From Bacillota bacterium (GTDB lineage: Bacteria > Vulcanimicrobiota > SpSt-956 > JAKJGF01), in the NCBI GenBank assembly GCA_022704525.1, contig JAKJGF010000019.1:1-34500 (forward strand): 34,500 nt of DNA, given 5' to 3'. The notes beneath the pieces were generated by a model. It made no database searches. It had not been told where the DNA came from and was given only the letters and a program-made list of their open reading frames with translations. Position numbers and translations under genes: made by a program. Below are positions 16,341-26,104 of this stretch, one piece after another; position 1 is the first letter of the stretch, and every line of letters begins with the position of its first letter.

Positions 16341-18037
16341 ATCCTTCGCCCTTTTCTTTTAGAAACTGAAGTGTTAATCATTTCTATTGCCAGTTTCCTT
16401 GAAGCATTGGTACGGTCTTCCCCTTCCAGCATACGGCTTATCTCCAGTATTCTTTCTTCTCCCTCAAGTTCTTTCACCTGGGAAATGACACGCCCCTTTA
16501 CTTCGGTCTTATACAGAAGAAAATGAGAATTCCCGAGAGATGCAATCTGAGGAAGATGGGTCACACATATGACCTGATAGGAAGACGAAAGTGATAGTAA
16601 TTTAGAACCAACCTTTGAAGCTGCTTCTCCTCCTAATCCTGAGTCAACTTCATCAAAAATCAGACAATCAATGGATTTTACTTTTGCCAGTGCCGACTTA
16701 AGAGCAAGCATCACTCTCGACATCTCACCTCCGGAAGCAATTTTCACAAGAGGTTTAAGAGGTTCCCCCCGGTTGGCACTGAACAAAAACTCAATATCAT
16801 CAATACCTTCTTCCGTCACAGTCAATTCTTCTTTCTCTTCATTATAGAAAGCCACGCTCAGTCTGGCATGATCCATACCTATCTGGGATAATTCATTATT
16901 AACAGCACCTTCGAAAGATTGGGCACCTTTCTTTCTTTCCCGGGAAAGTTTCTTCATTTCCTCCAGAAGAAGTTCTTTAAACTTATCATGCTTTTTCTGA
17001 AGATCCTGGAGCATTCTTTCTGAATTAGAAAGACTGTTTAGTTCTTTTCTGGCAGTTTCAAGATATGAGAGAATTTCAGAAACCGAATTCCCGTATTTAC
17101 GTTTAAGTCTATTTATAATACTGAGTCTATTTATAACCTCTTCAAGTCTTTCCGGGTCAAATTCCAGAGAGTCACTGTACTGATGAAGAATATTATTTAG
17201 ATCCTGAAATTCATAATATATATTTTCAAATCTTTCAAGAAAAGAGTTTAAATTTTTATCCATAGAAACTGCTTCCCTCAAATTCTTCAGTATAGTATCT
17301 GCCAGAAAATCAAAACCTATATCTCTATCAATAAGAGAAAAAATTTCTGCAAGGACTCTCTCCATCTTCTCTATATTCGAGAGAAAAAGTCTTTCCTCTA
17401 AAAGCTGTTCCTCTTCACTATCTACGAGGGAAGCTTCTTCTATTTCCTGAATCTCAAACCTTAAAAAATCCATTCTCTGAAGTTTTTCTCTATCATCTTT
17501 CTTAAGAAGGTTTAATTCTTGTTCTAGAGCTTTCAGCTCTCTGTATTTTCTGGAAACTTCTTCTCTTAATAAAATAAGGGAAGGCCCACAAAAATTATCC
17601 AGAATATGGAGGTGTTTCTGTGTCATAAAAAGAATTTGATTTTCATGCTGCCCCTGTATCTCAATAAGGCAAGATGCCAGTTCCGAAAGCATCGAAGCAG
17701 TAACAGGACGGCCGTTAACCCTGGAGGAATTTTTTCCTTTCCTGCTTATGGTACGACTTATAAGAATTTCATCACTTACTTCAATTCCATTAAGTGAAAG
17801 TATCTTTTTAACAGTAGAATTAGAAGAAATATCAAAGATAGATTCAATTACAGACTCATCTTTCCCTGTTCTTATATAATCTTCTCTGGCTCTCTGGCCC
17901 ATAATAAGTGAAATGGCATCTATCAAATTTGATTTACCGGCTCCTGTCTCGCCGGTAAAGATATTAAATCCCGGATAAAAACAGATATGGATATTATCCA
18001 TAAGAGCAAAATCAGAGATATATATTTCTTTTAACAC
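16331..18037 (-). CDS. recN: DNA repair ATPase RecN
   Basis: RecN is the SMC-like ATPase recruited to double-strand breaks. The 568-residue protein has normal family length. Near the N-terminus are IYISDFALMDN and Walker A GETGAGKS (29-36). Long coiled-coil halves fill the middle (about 150-380), separated by a hydrophobic tip. The C-terminal ABC signature IASGGEMSRVMLALK and Walker B LIFDEVDSGLGGEAA are intact, followed by VICVTHLPQIASLG. It lies 3 nt after tlyA on the same strand, the common tlyA-recN neighbourhood. Its last codons (RRMKK) and stop run into a repeat. Confidence 0.97.
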   Translation of the reverse strand: MLKEIYISDFALMDNIHICFYPGFNIFTGETGAGKSNLIDAISLIMGQRAREDYIRTGKDESVIESIFDISSNSTVKKILSLNGIEVSDEILISRTISRKGKNSSRVNGRPVTASMLSELASCLIEIQGQHENQILFMTQKHLHILDNFCGPSLILLREEVSRKYRELKALEQELNLLKKDDREKLQRMDFLRFEIQEIEEASLVDSEEEQLLEERLFLSNIEKMERVLAEIFSLIDRDIGFDFLADTILKNLREAVSMDKNLNSFLERFENIYYEFQDLNNILHQYSDSLEFDPERLEEVINRLSIINRLKRKYGNSVSEILSYLETARKELNSLSNSERMLQDLQKKHDKFKELLLEEMKKLSRERKKGAQSFEGAVNNELSQIGMDHARLSVAFYNEEKEELTVTEEGIDDIEFLFSANRGEPLKPLVKIASGGEMSRVMLALKSALAKVKSIDCLIFDEVDSGLGGEAASKVGSKLLSLSSSYQVICVTHLPQIASLGNSHFLLYKTEVKGRVISQVKELEGEERILEISRMLEGEDRTNASRKLAIEMINTSVSKRKGRRMKK

Positions 18038-18040
18038 TTT

Positions 18041-18853
18041 TTATAACACCCCGTATTTTTCATGAGCTTTCAATACGCAATTTTCTATTTTAACCTGAAT
18101 ATTACTCTCTGTAAAGCCTGAAGTGTCAAGATATATTAAAAATTCCATATTACCTGCAGGCCCCTGTAATGGAGAATAATCAAGACCTCTCAGAGAAAGG
18201 CCAATGTCAGAAGAAAAACTTATTATATCAGTAAGGACTTTTATATGAGCTTCCTTTCTTTTAACTACCCCTCCTTTACCTACATACTCTTTCCCCGCTT
18301 CAAACTGTGGTTTTATGAGGGATATAATATGACCTTTTGGGAGGAGAAATTCTTTAACAACAGGCAGTATTTTAGTAAGGGATATGAAAGAAACATCTAT
18401 TGTTATAATATGGACTTTCTCCGGAATATCATCAGAGGTAAGATATCTGGCATTCTTTCTTTCAATATTTACGACCCTTTCATCCTGACGCAATGACCAT
18501 GCAAGTTGACCATAACCTACATCAACAGCATATACCCTCTCTATTCCCTTTTTGAGCATACAATCGGTAAATCCTCCCGTAGATGCACCTATATCGATTG
18601 CTATCTTATCTTTCAGATCTACAGAAAAAACCGACAGGGCTTTCTCAAGTTTTAACCCTCCCCTGCTTGCATAGGGACAGGAATTGCCTTTTAACTCAAT
18701 CTCTGCATCTTCAGAGAAAGCATGGCCTGGTTTATCTGTTCTATGGCCGTTTACGAAAACCCTACCGGCCATTATAGCACTTCTTGCCTTTTCACGAGTG
18801 GGAAATATAGAGCGTTTCAGCAGCAGAATATCCAGTCTTAACTTTTTACTCAT
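18041..18853 (-). CDS. tlyA: TlyA-family rRNA 2'-O-methyltransferase
   Basis: TlyA-family enzymes methylate rRNA ribose (16S and/or 23S, cytidine 2'-O in characterised members) and some are called haemolysins. The 270-residue protein has an N-terminal S4 RNA-binding domain (LRLDILLLKRSIFPTREKA...VFVNG) and a RrmJ/FtsJ-type domain with SAM motif DIGASTGGFTDCML (87-100). The K-D-K-E tetrad can be placed at Lys68 (SRGGLKLE), Asp153 (TIDVSF), Lys181 (LIKPQFE) and Glu237 (GNMEFL). A GAGGAG lies about 15 nt before the ATG, longer than usual. A small hairpin (GAGAA/TTCTC) between them could shorten the distance. It pairs with recN. Confidence 0.95.
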   Translation of the reverse strand: MSKKLRLDILLLKRSIFPTREKARSAIMAGRVFVNGHRTDKPGHAFSEDAEIELKGNSCPYASRGGLKLEKALSVFSVDLKDKIAIDIGASTGGFTDCMLKKGIERVYAVDVGYGQLAWSLRQDERVVNIERKNARYLTSDDIPEKVHIITIDVSFISLTKILPVVKEFLLPKGHIISLIKPQFEAGKEYVGKGGVVKRKEAHIKVLTDIISFSSDIGLSLRGLDYSPLQGPAGNMEFLIYLDTSGFTESNIQVKIENCVLKAHEKYGVL

Positions 18854-18914
18854 AATTTAAGAGAAATATTCTCCTCAAAATATAAAAAATCCTCCCCCTT
18901 TAAAGTTATACAAA

Positions 18915-18943
18915 TTGCAAATTCTCAAGTATTCAATTATAAT
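18915..18943 (+). promoter_or_regulatory. Promoter of the asnB-like gene cluster
   Basis: TTGCAA (18915-18920), a 17-nt spacer and a perfect TATAAT (18938-18943) lie about 28 nt before the ATG at 18972. The promoter overlaps the upstream in-frame extension of the gene, which argues for the ATG start. Confidence 0.75.
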
Positions 18944-18971
18944 AAAGTCAAAAAGATGTAAAGAGGAAATT

Positions 18972-20762
18972 ATGTGCGGTATCTGTGGTAAAATAAGTCC
19001 TGAGACTTCACAGAAAAAAGAAACTGTAAAAAAAATCAATCAAAAATTAACTCACAGAGGTCCTGATTTTGGTGCTGTTCTGGACATTGATGAGATGGCA
19101 ATTTTTGCCCACAGAAGACTATCCATAATTGATCTGTCTGAACTGGCTCACCAGCCCATGCAGGATCTTTCGAAAAATTACACTATAACCTATAATGGAG
19201 AAGTCTATAATTTCCAGGAAATTAAAGATGAGTTACTTTCATATGGCTACAGATTTAAAAGTCGTTCCGATACAGAAGTAGTTCTTTATTCCTATATTCA
19301 CTGGGGAGTGGAATGTTTTAAAAAATTTAACGGCATGTTCTCCCTGGCTATATGGAACAGTAAAGAAAAAGAGCTTCTACTTGCGAGGGACAGATTTGGT
19401 AAAAAACCTCTTTATTATACCCTGTTAAATAATGAAATCACTTTTTCATCGGAACTTACGGCTTTGCTGGAAGATGAAGAAATAAAAAATAAGGTTACTT
19501 TATCCATTCCTGCTCTCAACCATTATCTGGCTCTGGGATATATACTGCATCCTCTCACAATTTACAAAGAAATATACAAAGTTGAACCGGCAGGTTATAT
19601 AAAGTTCAGAAATGGTAAAATAACAGAAAAAAAAAGATACTGGGAATATAAAGATCATTTTTTTACTGAAACAAAACAGAAAGAAAAAGAAATAAGAGAA
19701 AACCTGGAATATTTATTTGATAAAGCCATTAAATACAGACTTATAAGCGATGTCCCTGTAGGAGCTTTTTTAAGTGGAGGCCTTGATTCAAGCGGGGTAG
19801 TAGCCTTTACGAAAAAATACAATAAAGATAACCTTCATACCTTCAGTATAGGTTTTTCTTATAAAAGTTATAATGAAGCCAGGGATGCGAAGATTGTTTC
19901 TGATTATCTAAAAACAATTCATCATGAAAAAATTTTCGATAAAAATTTAGATAGAAACATAATAAACATCTGTATAAGTAAATATGATGAACCATTTTCC
20001 GATACCTCTCTTATACCTATGGTTGAAGTTTCAAGACTGGCTTCAAAGTACACAAAAGTAGTTCTTTCAGGAGACGGAGCAGATGAAATATTTGCAGGTT
20101 ATGAAACATATAAAGCAGATAAAATAAAAAAAAGTTTTGATGTATTACCAGGTCAGATAAAAAAAGGAATAGCTTCTTTATTAAATAAGGTATCGAGAGA
20201 GACAAATAAAAAGGTAAGTCCTGGTTTCAAGTTAAAGCAATTTTCAAAAGGTCTCCCTGAAGATTATAAGTACGCCCATTATGCATGGAGAGAACTCCAC
20301 AGTGAAAGTGAAAGGATTTATCTCATAGGTGAAGAATATAAAGAAGAGATAAAAGCTTCCCATCCTTACTTTACCTTTAAAAGGTATTATGAGGAAGTAA
20401 AAGAGATTGATTATTTAAGCCAGCATCTGTATGTAGATGTAAAAACCTGGCTTACTGATGATATACTTGTAAAGATAGACAGGGCTACTATGGCATTTTC
20501 TCTGGAAGCCAGATCGCCTTATTTAGATAAAAATCTGACGGAATACGCTGCCAGTATTCCGTCAAAATATAAAATAAAAAATAATGGGAAATATATATTG
20601 AAAAAAATGCTGGAAAAATTTCTTCCCGGCGAGACAATTTACAAGAAAAAATCCGGCTTTAATGCACCTGTGAATGAATGGTTTGGGAACAAAAGAGAAA
20701 ATGAGTTTAAATTTTTTAATAAATATGTTCTGGAACAAAAAGGTATAAAAATAAATGAATGA
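18972..20762 (+). CDS. asnB: Glutamine-hydrolysing asparagine synthetase-like amidotransferase
   Basis: The 596-residue protein starts MCGICG, so after Met removal Cys2 is the N-terminal nucleophile of the class II glutaminase domain. Supporting residues are Arg49 (HRRLSIID), Asn75-Gly76-Glu77 (YNGEVYN) and Asp100. The C-terminal synthetase domain has the pyrophosphatase loop SGGLDSS (268-274) and SGDGADEIFAGY. Family members convert aspartate and glutamine to asparagine, or amidate surface sugars when encoded in glycan clusters. Here it is followed by GT2 and radical SAM genes with overlaps, so a glycan-modifying role is a fair alternative. An in-frame TTG at 18915 would bury Cys2 and lies in the promoter, so I reject it. 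AGAGGA precedes the ATG. Confidence 0.9.
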   Translation: MCGICGKISPETSQKKETVKKINQKLTHRGPDFGAVLDIDEMAIFAHRRLSIIDLSELAHQPMQDLSKNYTITYNGEVYNFQEIKDELLSYGYRFKSRSDTEVVLYSYIHWGVECFKKFNGMFSLAIWNSKEKELLLARDRFGKKPLYYTLLNNEITFSSELTALLEDEEIKNKVTLSIPALNHYLALGYILHPLTIYKEIYKVEPAGYIKFRNGKITEKKRYWEYKDHFFTETKQKEKEIRENLEYLFDKAIKYRLISDVPVGAFLSGGLDSSGVVAFTKKYNKDNLHTFSIGFSYKSYNEARDAKIVSDYLKTIHHEKIFDKNLDRNIINICISKYDEPFSDTSLIPMVEVSRLASKYTKVVLSGDGADEIFAGYETYKADKIKKSFDVLPGQIKKGIASLLNKVSRETNKKVSPGFKLKQFSKGLPEDYKYAHYAWRELHSESERIYLIGEEYKEEIKASHPYFTFKRYYEEVKEIDYLSQHLYVDVKTWLTDDILVKIDRATMAFSLEARSPYLDKNLTEYAASIPSKYKIKNNGKYILKKMLEKFLPGETIYKKKSGFNAPVNEWFGNKRENEFKFFNKYVLEQKGIKINE

Positions 20763-21633
20763 AACAAAAAAAGGCCTATCTATAATCATACCTGCTTATA
20801 ATGAAGAACATGGCATAGGTAAAGTATTAGAAAAACTAATTAACGTAATGAATAAAACTGAGAGAGAATATGAAATAATAGTTGTTGATGATGGATCTAC
20901 AGATAATACATGGGAGACAGCGTCTAGATTTAATATTAAGACTATAAAACATCCAAAAAATCTGGGCTATGGTAAATCCATACTTACAGGTGCAGATAAT
21001 GCAAAATATGATTTACTGGCTATTACAGATGCAGATGACACATATGACTCAGAAGAACTTATAAAAATGATACCTATGATGGATATTTTTGATATGGTTA
21101 TAGGTAAAAGAGATATGACCGGTATGAAGCAACATTTTCTGGTAAAGATTTTAAGATTTATATTGAAATTGATAATCTTATATTTCACGGAGAATTTCTG
21201 CCCTGATCCTAACAGCGGATTAAGAATGTTCAGAAAAAATATTTTAGAAGGAAGGGAGCTCTTCAGCCTGAAATTTTCTTTTACCACATCCATTACTATT
21301 TATGCATATCTGACAAATAAATTTGTAGAATATATTCCAATAAAATATTATCCGAGAATAGGATTTTCAAAGGTTCGTCATGTAAGAGATTCTATAAGAA
21401 CCCTTATATTGATATTCAGCCTCACATTAATTCACAGGCCATTAAAATGCTTTCTGGCTCATATAATAATAACCCTTATAGGACTTGGCATGATACTCCT
21501 TACAGGAATCCTGCATTTTAACATATGTCTTTTTCTTACTATAATATGGTTAGCAATAATGTCTTTTTCTGCACTCGGTTATATTGCTTTTATTTTAGGT
21601 ATGATATATACCAGGATAAATTATGAAAAATAA
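20755..21633 (+). CDS. GT2 family glycosyltransferase with C-terminal membrane helices (DPM-like)
   Basis: This 292-residue protein has a GT-A fold with LSIIIPAYNEE at the N-terminus, IVVDDGSTDNTW (about 42-53) and a metal-binding segment TDADDTYD (about 91-98), as in polyprenyl-phosphate mannosyl/glucosyl transferases. Two hydrophobic helices (about 225-290) anchor it in the membrane. Likely reaction: transfer of a sugar from a nucleotide donor to polyprenyl phosphate, making a donor for GT-C enzymes such as those encoded nearby. The donor sugar cannot be told. Its ATG overlaps the end of the asnB-like gene by 8 nt and its end overlaps the next gene by 11 nt, so translation is coupled. Confidence 0.9.
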   Translation: MNETKKGLSIIIPAYNEEHGIGKVLEKLINVMNKTEREYEIIVVDDGSTDNTWETASRFNIKTIKHPKNLGYGKSILTGADNAKYDLLAITDADDTYDSEELIKMIPMMDIFDMVIGKRDMTGMKQHFLVKILRFILKLIILYFTENFCPDPNSGLRMFRKNILEGRELFSLKFSFTTSITIYAYLTNKFVEYIPIKYYPRIGFSKVRHVRDSIRTLILIFSLTLIHRPLKCFLAHIIITLIGLGMILLTGILHFNICLFLTIIWLAIMSFSALGYIAFILGMIYTRINYEK

Positions 21634-23128
21634 AATAATACTTGTACAACCTACAATGGGAATCTCAGGAGAGCTTGCATGCCATATACCATTAAGTTTG
21701 TTATATGTAGCCTCTGGTCTGACAAAAAATAAATTTAAAGTAATAATAATGGATAATCGCCTTTATCCAGATTCGTGGCGACAAAAATTACTTGACTATC
21801 TGGATAATAATACATTGTTTGTAGGAATAACAGTTATGAGCGGTTCTCCTATAGCCAATGCCATTGAAGTATCAAAATTAGTTAAAAATACAGGCCCCAT
21901 ACCGGTAGTATGGGGAGGAGCCCATCCTACGGTAAGACCTGAGCAAATACTAATAAAAAATTTTGTAGATTTTACAATTTCAGGAAGTGGTGTAAATTCA
22001 AGTATAAAACTTGCAGAGAGTTTAAGCAAAAGTATTATAAATCCGGAAGAATTTAAAGATATAGCCGGCCTTGGTTATAAACACAATGGAGAGATTATAT
22101 GTAATAAAATCTATAAAGGTTTTGAACATGTACCTTATACTGATATGCCCTATTATCTTATTGAAGACTTTTCTAAATATAGACAGATTGGTTCTACAGA
22201 AAGAATCTTTCCTATATACAGTGCTTATGGATGTCCTTATAATTGTGCCTTCTGTGTATCACCTTCCCTTTACCGGGATTTTAAATATAAGTGGGTTCCT
22301 TTACCGGCAAAAGAAATTGTAGATCATATAGAATATTTAAAAAAGAACTATGGAGCCACAGAGATATATTTTTATGATGATGATTCTTTTGTTAATTTAG
22401 ATCATATTCATTCTATTATAAAAGAGGTAAGAAATCGAACTTTAAAAATAAAAATGAGTTTTCGCGGAGCAAGAGTTAATGAAGTTCTCAAAATGGATAA
22501 AGAATATCTCCATGAACTTGCAGAAGCAGGAACACATATACTCCATATAGGTATAGAATCAGGTTCTCAACGTATACTTGACCTTTTTAACAAGGGTATA
22601 AAAGTAGAAGACATATTTCAAATGAATAGAAGACTTTCAGAAAATAAAAAGATAATAAGTGGCTATAACTGGATAATCGGCACACCTACTGAAACGCTTC
22701 AGAATATTAAAGAAACAACAAATGTCATAATAAAGTTAATTGATCATAATCCAAGGTGTATTATATTTCCACCCAATAAATTTCGTCCCCTTCCTGGAAC
22801 TGACTTATTTATACTGGCTATTCAACATGGTTATAAAGAACCAGCTACTTTAGAGGAATGGATTTATGAAGAACTGGAAGGGGATAAATCACAGGTCTGG
22901 TATACATCCGAGATTGAAAAGATGATTAAAATGCTCCAGGTAACTTCATATTTTATTGATAATAAACAGGTTCTTCTTTTGAAAAAACATTCATTTAAGA
23001 ATATGCTAATTAAGTTACTTTTTATGCTATACAGACCGGTTGCGAGATTTCGTTTTAAGTACGGAATAACAGGGGCACTTATAGAATATCCCATATTTCA
23101 ATTTTTTGTTTCCAGGTATAGAAAATAA
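21623..23128 (+). CDS. B12-binding-domain radical SAM protein
   Basis: This 501-residue protein has an N-terminal cobalamin-binding-like region (about 1-140, with VGITVMSGS and VVWGGAHPTVRP). The radical SAM domain follows, with the cluster motif YGCPYNCAFC, Cys204, Cys208 and Cys211 (CxxxCxxC). EIYFYDDDSF and ILHIGIESGSQRIL are typical later strands. Such enzymes often methylate or rearrange unactivated carbons with cobalamin and SAM. The classic B12 DxHxxG motif is not evident, so cobalamin binding is inferred from fold class. It starts inside the GT2 gene (11-nt overlap) and has CAGGA before the ATG. A glycan or lipid substrate is plausible from its neighbours. Confidence 0.88.
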   Translation: MKNKIILVQPTMGISGELACHIPLSLLYVASGLTKNKFKVIIMDNRLYPDSWRQKLLDYLDNNTLFVGITVMSGSPIANAIEVSKLVKNTGPIPVVWGGAHPTVRPEQILIKNFVDFTISGSGVNSSIKLAESLSKSIINPEEFKDIAGLGYKHNGEIICNKIYKGFEHVPYTDMPYYLIEDFSKYRQIGSTERIFPIYSAYGCPYNCAFCVSPSLYRDFKYKWVPLPAKEIVDHIEYLKKNYGATEIYFYDDDSFVNLDHIHSIIKEVRNRTLKIKMSFRGARVNEVLKMDKEYLHELAEAGTHILHIGIESGSQRILDLFNKGIKVEDIFQMNRRLSENKKIISGYNWIIGTPTETLQNIKETTNVIIKLIDHNPRCIIFPPNKFRPLPGTDLFILAIQHGYKEPATLEEWIYEELEGDKSQVWYTSEIEKMIKMLQVTSYFIDNKQVLLLKKHSFKNMLIKLLFMLYRPVARFRFKYGITGALIEYPIFQFFVSRYRK

Positions 23129-23130
23129 TC

Positions 23131-23967
23131 TCATCTAATCAGAATATGACAGATAATTTTTCCTTTTTTAAATATCTTATTAAACACATAAAATAAATTT
23201 AACAAAAATCTCATAGTAATACTTTCAGTAAGTCTTTCAGCAGGTGTATCAGTTATAATCGTATCCAGAATCTTAAATTCTGTCTGTCTATATATAAAGT
23301 CCAGAGTTTCAAAAACAAAATTATAATTATGCCCACTCATTCTATTAAAACTCTGTTCCATCAAAAACCTGAGATTTCCAAAGGATAATCTATAAGACAT
23401 CTCAGCAAATAGTGAAATAGAATCATCATAATTATTTGTCCAGTTAATAATTATACCATCAGGGGAGAGTTTATCTTTTACCATTGTAAGTATTTTTAAT
23501 GGATCATATAAATGTTCAAAAACATCCCAGAAAGTAATTAGATCATAATATGAATCAGGTAAGGATAATAAATTATTTTCTATATCGCCAATTTTATAAG
23601 GTACACCTTTTTCAATAAGAAAAGATTCAAAATTATGGCTTACTTCCAGGCCAAGAACATCATTATCATTTTTTAATTTCTCGAGAAAACAGCCCATACC
23701 ACATCCGATATCAAGTATTTTCTTATTAACTAAATTCATATAAGGTTCCAGAGAGGGAATAGATTTATAATCCAGGTTTGTTCCACCAAGATATACCTCT
23801 CTTTTTCGAATATATTCACTTTTATAAACCTCAGAGTTATCGATAAAAGGTTTTGAAAATCTAACTCTACAAGAAGGACATGTAAAAACCGAATAATCCT
23901 TAAAAGCAAAAGTATAAAGGGGAATAAATTCTGTTTTACAAACAGGACAAATTTCCATAGTCTTCAT
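23131..23967 (-). CDS. SAM-dependent methyltransferase with N-terminal zinc ribbon
   Basis: This 278-residue protein has four cysteines at the N-terminus (Cys7, Cys10, Cys30, Cys33, two CPxC-type knuckles) that probably hold zinc. A class I methyltransferase domain follows, with motif I LDIGCGMGCFLEKL (about 88-101), an acidic end of strand 2 (LGLEVS) and ITFWDVFEHLYDP. This is the layout of the Methyltransf_23-type enzymes common in sugar and antigen biosynthesis clusters, some acting on nucleotide-linked sugars. Its stop is 2 nt from the convergent radical SAM stop. GGTGA precedes the ATG. The acceptor is unknown. Confidence 0.88.
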   Translation of the reverse strand: MKTMEICPVCKTEFIPLYTFAFKDYSVFTCPSCRVRFSKPFIDNSEVYKSEYIRKREVYLGGTNLDYKSIPSLEPYMNLVNKKILDIGCGMGCFLEKLKNDNDVLGLEVSHNFESFLIEKGVPYKIGDIENNLLSLPDSYYDLITFWDVFEHLYDPLKILTMVKDKLSPDGIIINWTNNYDDSISLFAEMSYRLSFGNLRFLMEQSFNRMSGHNYNFVFETLDFIYRQTEFKILDTIITDTPAERLTESITMRFLLNLFYVFNKIFKKGKIICHILIR

Positions 23968-23997
23968 AAATCACCATTTTATGAGAAATAATTAAGG

Positions 23998-24027
23998 TTG
24001 CCTCTTAATGAATTTATATGTTATATT
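23998..24027 (+). promoter_or_regulatory. Candidate promoter for the first TMTC-like gene
   Basis: TTGCCT (23998-24003), an 18-nt spacer and TATATT (24022-24027) lie in the 110-bp divergent gap, about 50 nt before the ATG at 24078. The -35 is only a partial match. Confidence 0.4.
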
Positions 24028-24077
24028 ATCATTAATTTAAGGAACTTGCAATTATAGCAAAGTAAAAAAACTTATCT

Positions 24078-26051
24078 ATGAAAAATTATAATATAATAAT
24101 TTCACTTTTCTTAATTATTATTATTACCTTTATTTCTTTTATACCATCCCTTCAGAATGATTTCACTAACTGGGATGACGATATGTTTGTCACTAAAAAT
24201 ATAAAAATACAAACACTTTCCCTGGAAAGTATTAAATCTATCTTCACTGTTCCTTTCCATCAGGTTTATATACCTCTAGTACTTTTATCTTATGCAGTAG
24301 AATATCATTTTTTTAAATTAAATCCTTTTATATATCATACAACAAATCTTGTTTTTCACCTGCTCAACTGTATTCTTGTCTTCTGGTTCCTTTATAAACT
24401 CACTAATAAAATTATCCCCTCACTGTTGGCTTCTATCCTTTTCGGTATACATCCACTCCATGTGGAATCAGTAGCATGGATTTCTGAGAGAAAAGATGTA
24501 ATATCAACATTTTTCTTTATGGGAACACTTATATATTATCTTTACTATAAAATAAATCAGAATAAAAAATTTTATTATATTTCCCTTCTTATATTTATCC
24601 TATCTTTTCTGGCAAAACCAAGTTTTTTCACTGTACCTTTTATATTAATCCTCTGTGATTATTTTCTTGGTGAAAAATCTCTAAGAAAGATATTGTTAAA
24701 TAAAATACCTTTTTTATTGTTGGCACTATTATTTACTTCTATAGTTTTATTATGTATTACTGATGAACTTCCTGTAAACACAAGCAGACTTAACAATATT
24801 TTAATTGCTACTCATGGACTGTTATTTTATATCACTAAAACTATATATCCTGTAAAGCTTTCACCTGTATATCCGCCTCCCGAAAAAGGTATCTTACATA
24901 CGCCTGCCTTTTTACTTTCCCCCCTGGTGGTTCTAATTTTAGCAGGAGGCACTTTTGCTTTACTGAAATATTCTAAAAAAATAATACTCTTTGGAACTAT
25001 GTTCTTCCTGATTACCATTTCACCTACTATCAGTATGGTTCATAATTACAATTTTATAGCCAATGACCATTATATGTATATACCATCAATAGGGTTATTT
25101 TATATGATTGGTGAAGCTTTTAACTGGTTGTATTTCACAAAATTCACTTCCTCCAGAAAAGCAAAAATAATACTGACATCCATATTAACTTTAATCATAA
25201 TCACTATTTCTTTTTTAACCTGGGAAAGATGTAAGATATGGAAAGATAGCATGACTCTCTGGAATGATACAATAAAAAATTATAAAAGCGCTACGGCTCA
25301 TAATAACCGTGGACTGGCTTATGAAGCACTGGGAGAAAGTGATAAAGCACTTAATGATTTTACAAAAACCCTGGAAATTGATCCAACCTATATAGAAGCT
25401 TATATAAATCGAGGTAATATATATTTTCATAAAGGGAAAATTGATAAGGCTATTAAAGAATTTACCATAGTTTTACGTTATAAGCGTAACTCTCTGGAAG
25501 CCTATAACAACCTGGGACTTATGTATGGTTATAAAGGAGAATATGATAGAGCTATCAATAATTTTACTCATGCCATAGAAATCAATAAAATAAATCCTGA
25601 AACTTATATAAATAGAGGAAATATATACTACAAAAAAGGAGACTATGATAAAGCTATTGAAGATTATAACACAGCATTGACGATTAAACCGGATCTATTG
25701 CAGGCATATGCCAATCGTGCCATGACTTATAGTATAAAAGGTGAATATGATAGAGCAATAGATGATTATACTCAGACAATAAAGCTTGAACAGAATTATA
25801 TAAAAGCTTATTTAAATAGAGGTATTATATACGGTATAAAAAAAGATTATGAGAAATCTATCAATGACTTTACACAGGTATTAACTATTGAACCAGATAA
25901 TAAAGAAGCCATCTATAACAGGTCTCTCACTTATTTCAATATGGGTGAATATGAAAAAGCTATATATGACGTTGAAAAACTTCAGATATTAAAATATGAA
26001 ATTGACAGGCAGTTTCTGGAGAATCTGCAAAAACAATTAAAAGTTAAATAA
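24078..26051 (+). CDS. TMTC-like membrane GT-C protein with C-terminal TPR repeats (copy 1)
   Basis: The 657-residue protein is built of about ten membrane helices (residues 1 to about 390) and about seven TPR units (to 657). After the first helix comes NWDDD (31-35), the acidic position expected of GT-C enzymes. FGIHPLHVESVAWISERKDV (about 130) is a hallmark of bacterial proteins resembling eukaryotic TMTC O-mannosyltransferases. Each TPR has an NRG[NI]IY-type core, and the last ends FNMGEYEKAIYDVEKLQ. It probably glycosylates exported proteins or lipids from a polyprenyl donor. The donor and acceptor are unknown. No Shine-Dalgarno is seen before the ATG. It is a paralogue of the protein at 26936, with the same final TPR and tail. 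Confidence 0.85.
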   Translation: MKNYNIIISLFLIIIITFISFIPSLQNDFTNWDDDMFVTKNIKIQTLSLESIKSIFTVPFHQVYIPLVLLSYAVEYHFFKLNPFIYHTTNLVFHLLNCILVFWFLYKLTNKIIPSLLASILFGIHPLHVESVAWISERKDVISTFFFMGTLIYYLYYKINQNKKFYYISLLIFILSFLAKPSFFTVPFILILCDYFLGEKSLRKILLNKIPFLLLALLFTSIVLLCITDELPVNTSRLNNILIATHGLLFYITKTIYPVKLSPVYPPPEKGILHTPAFLLSPLVVLILAGGTFALLKYSKKIILFGTMFFLITISPTISMVHNYNFIANDHYMYIPSIGLFYMIGEAFNWLYFTKFTSSRKAKIILTSILTLIIITISFLTWERCKIWKDSMTLWNDTIKNYKSATAHNNRGLAYEALGESDKALNDFTKTLEIDPTYIEAYINRGNIYFHKGKIDKAIKEFTIVLRYKRNSLEAYNNLGLMYGYKGEYDRAINNFTHAIEINKINPETYINRGNIYYKKGDYDKAIEDYNTALTIKPDLLQAYANRAMTYSIKGEYDRAIDDYTQTIKLEQNYIKAYLNRGIIYGIKKDYEKSINDFTQVLTIEPDNKEAIYNRSLTYFNMGEYEKAIYDVEKLQILKYEIDRQFLENLQKQLKVK

Positions 26052-26075
26052 TATGGATACCTCTTTGGATAATTC

Positions 26076-26104
26076 TTGACGTAATAACTCATCTATGATA
26101 TTAT
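26076..26104 (+). promoter_or_regulatory. Promoter with long leader before the second GT2/TMTC pair
   Basis: TTGACG (26076-26081), a 17-nt spacer and TATTAT (26099-26104) lie in the 190-bp gap after copy 1. A start near 26111 would give a leader of about 130 nt. The leader holds a small CCC-TTCG-GGG hairpin and no riboswitch I recognise. Confidence 0.6.

Noticed and set aside
18915..18971. N-terminal extension of the asnB-like protein from a TTG at 18915
   Set aside because: It would displace the catalytic Cys2 and lies within the promoter hexamers. The ATG at 18972 has an SD.
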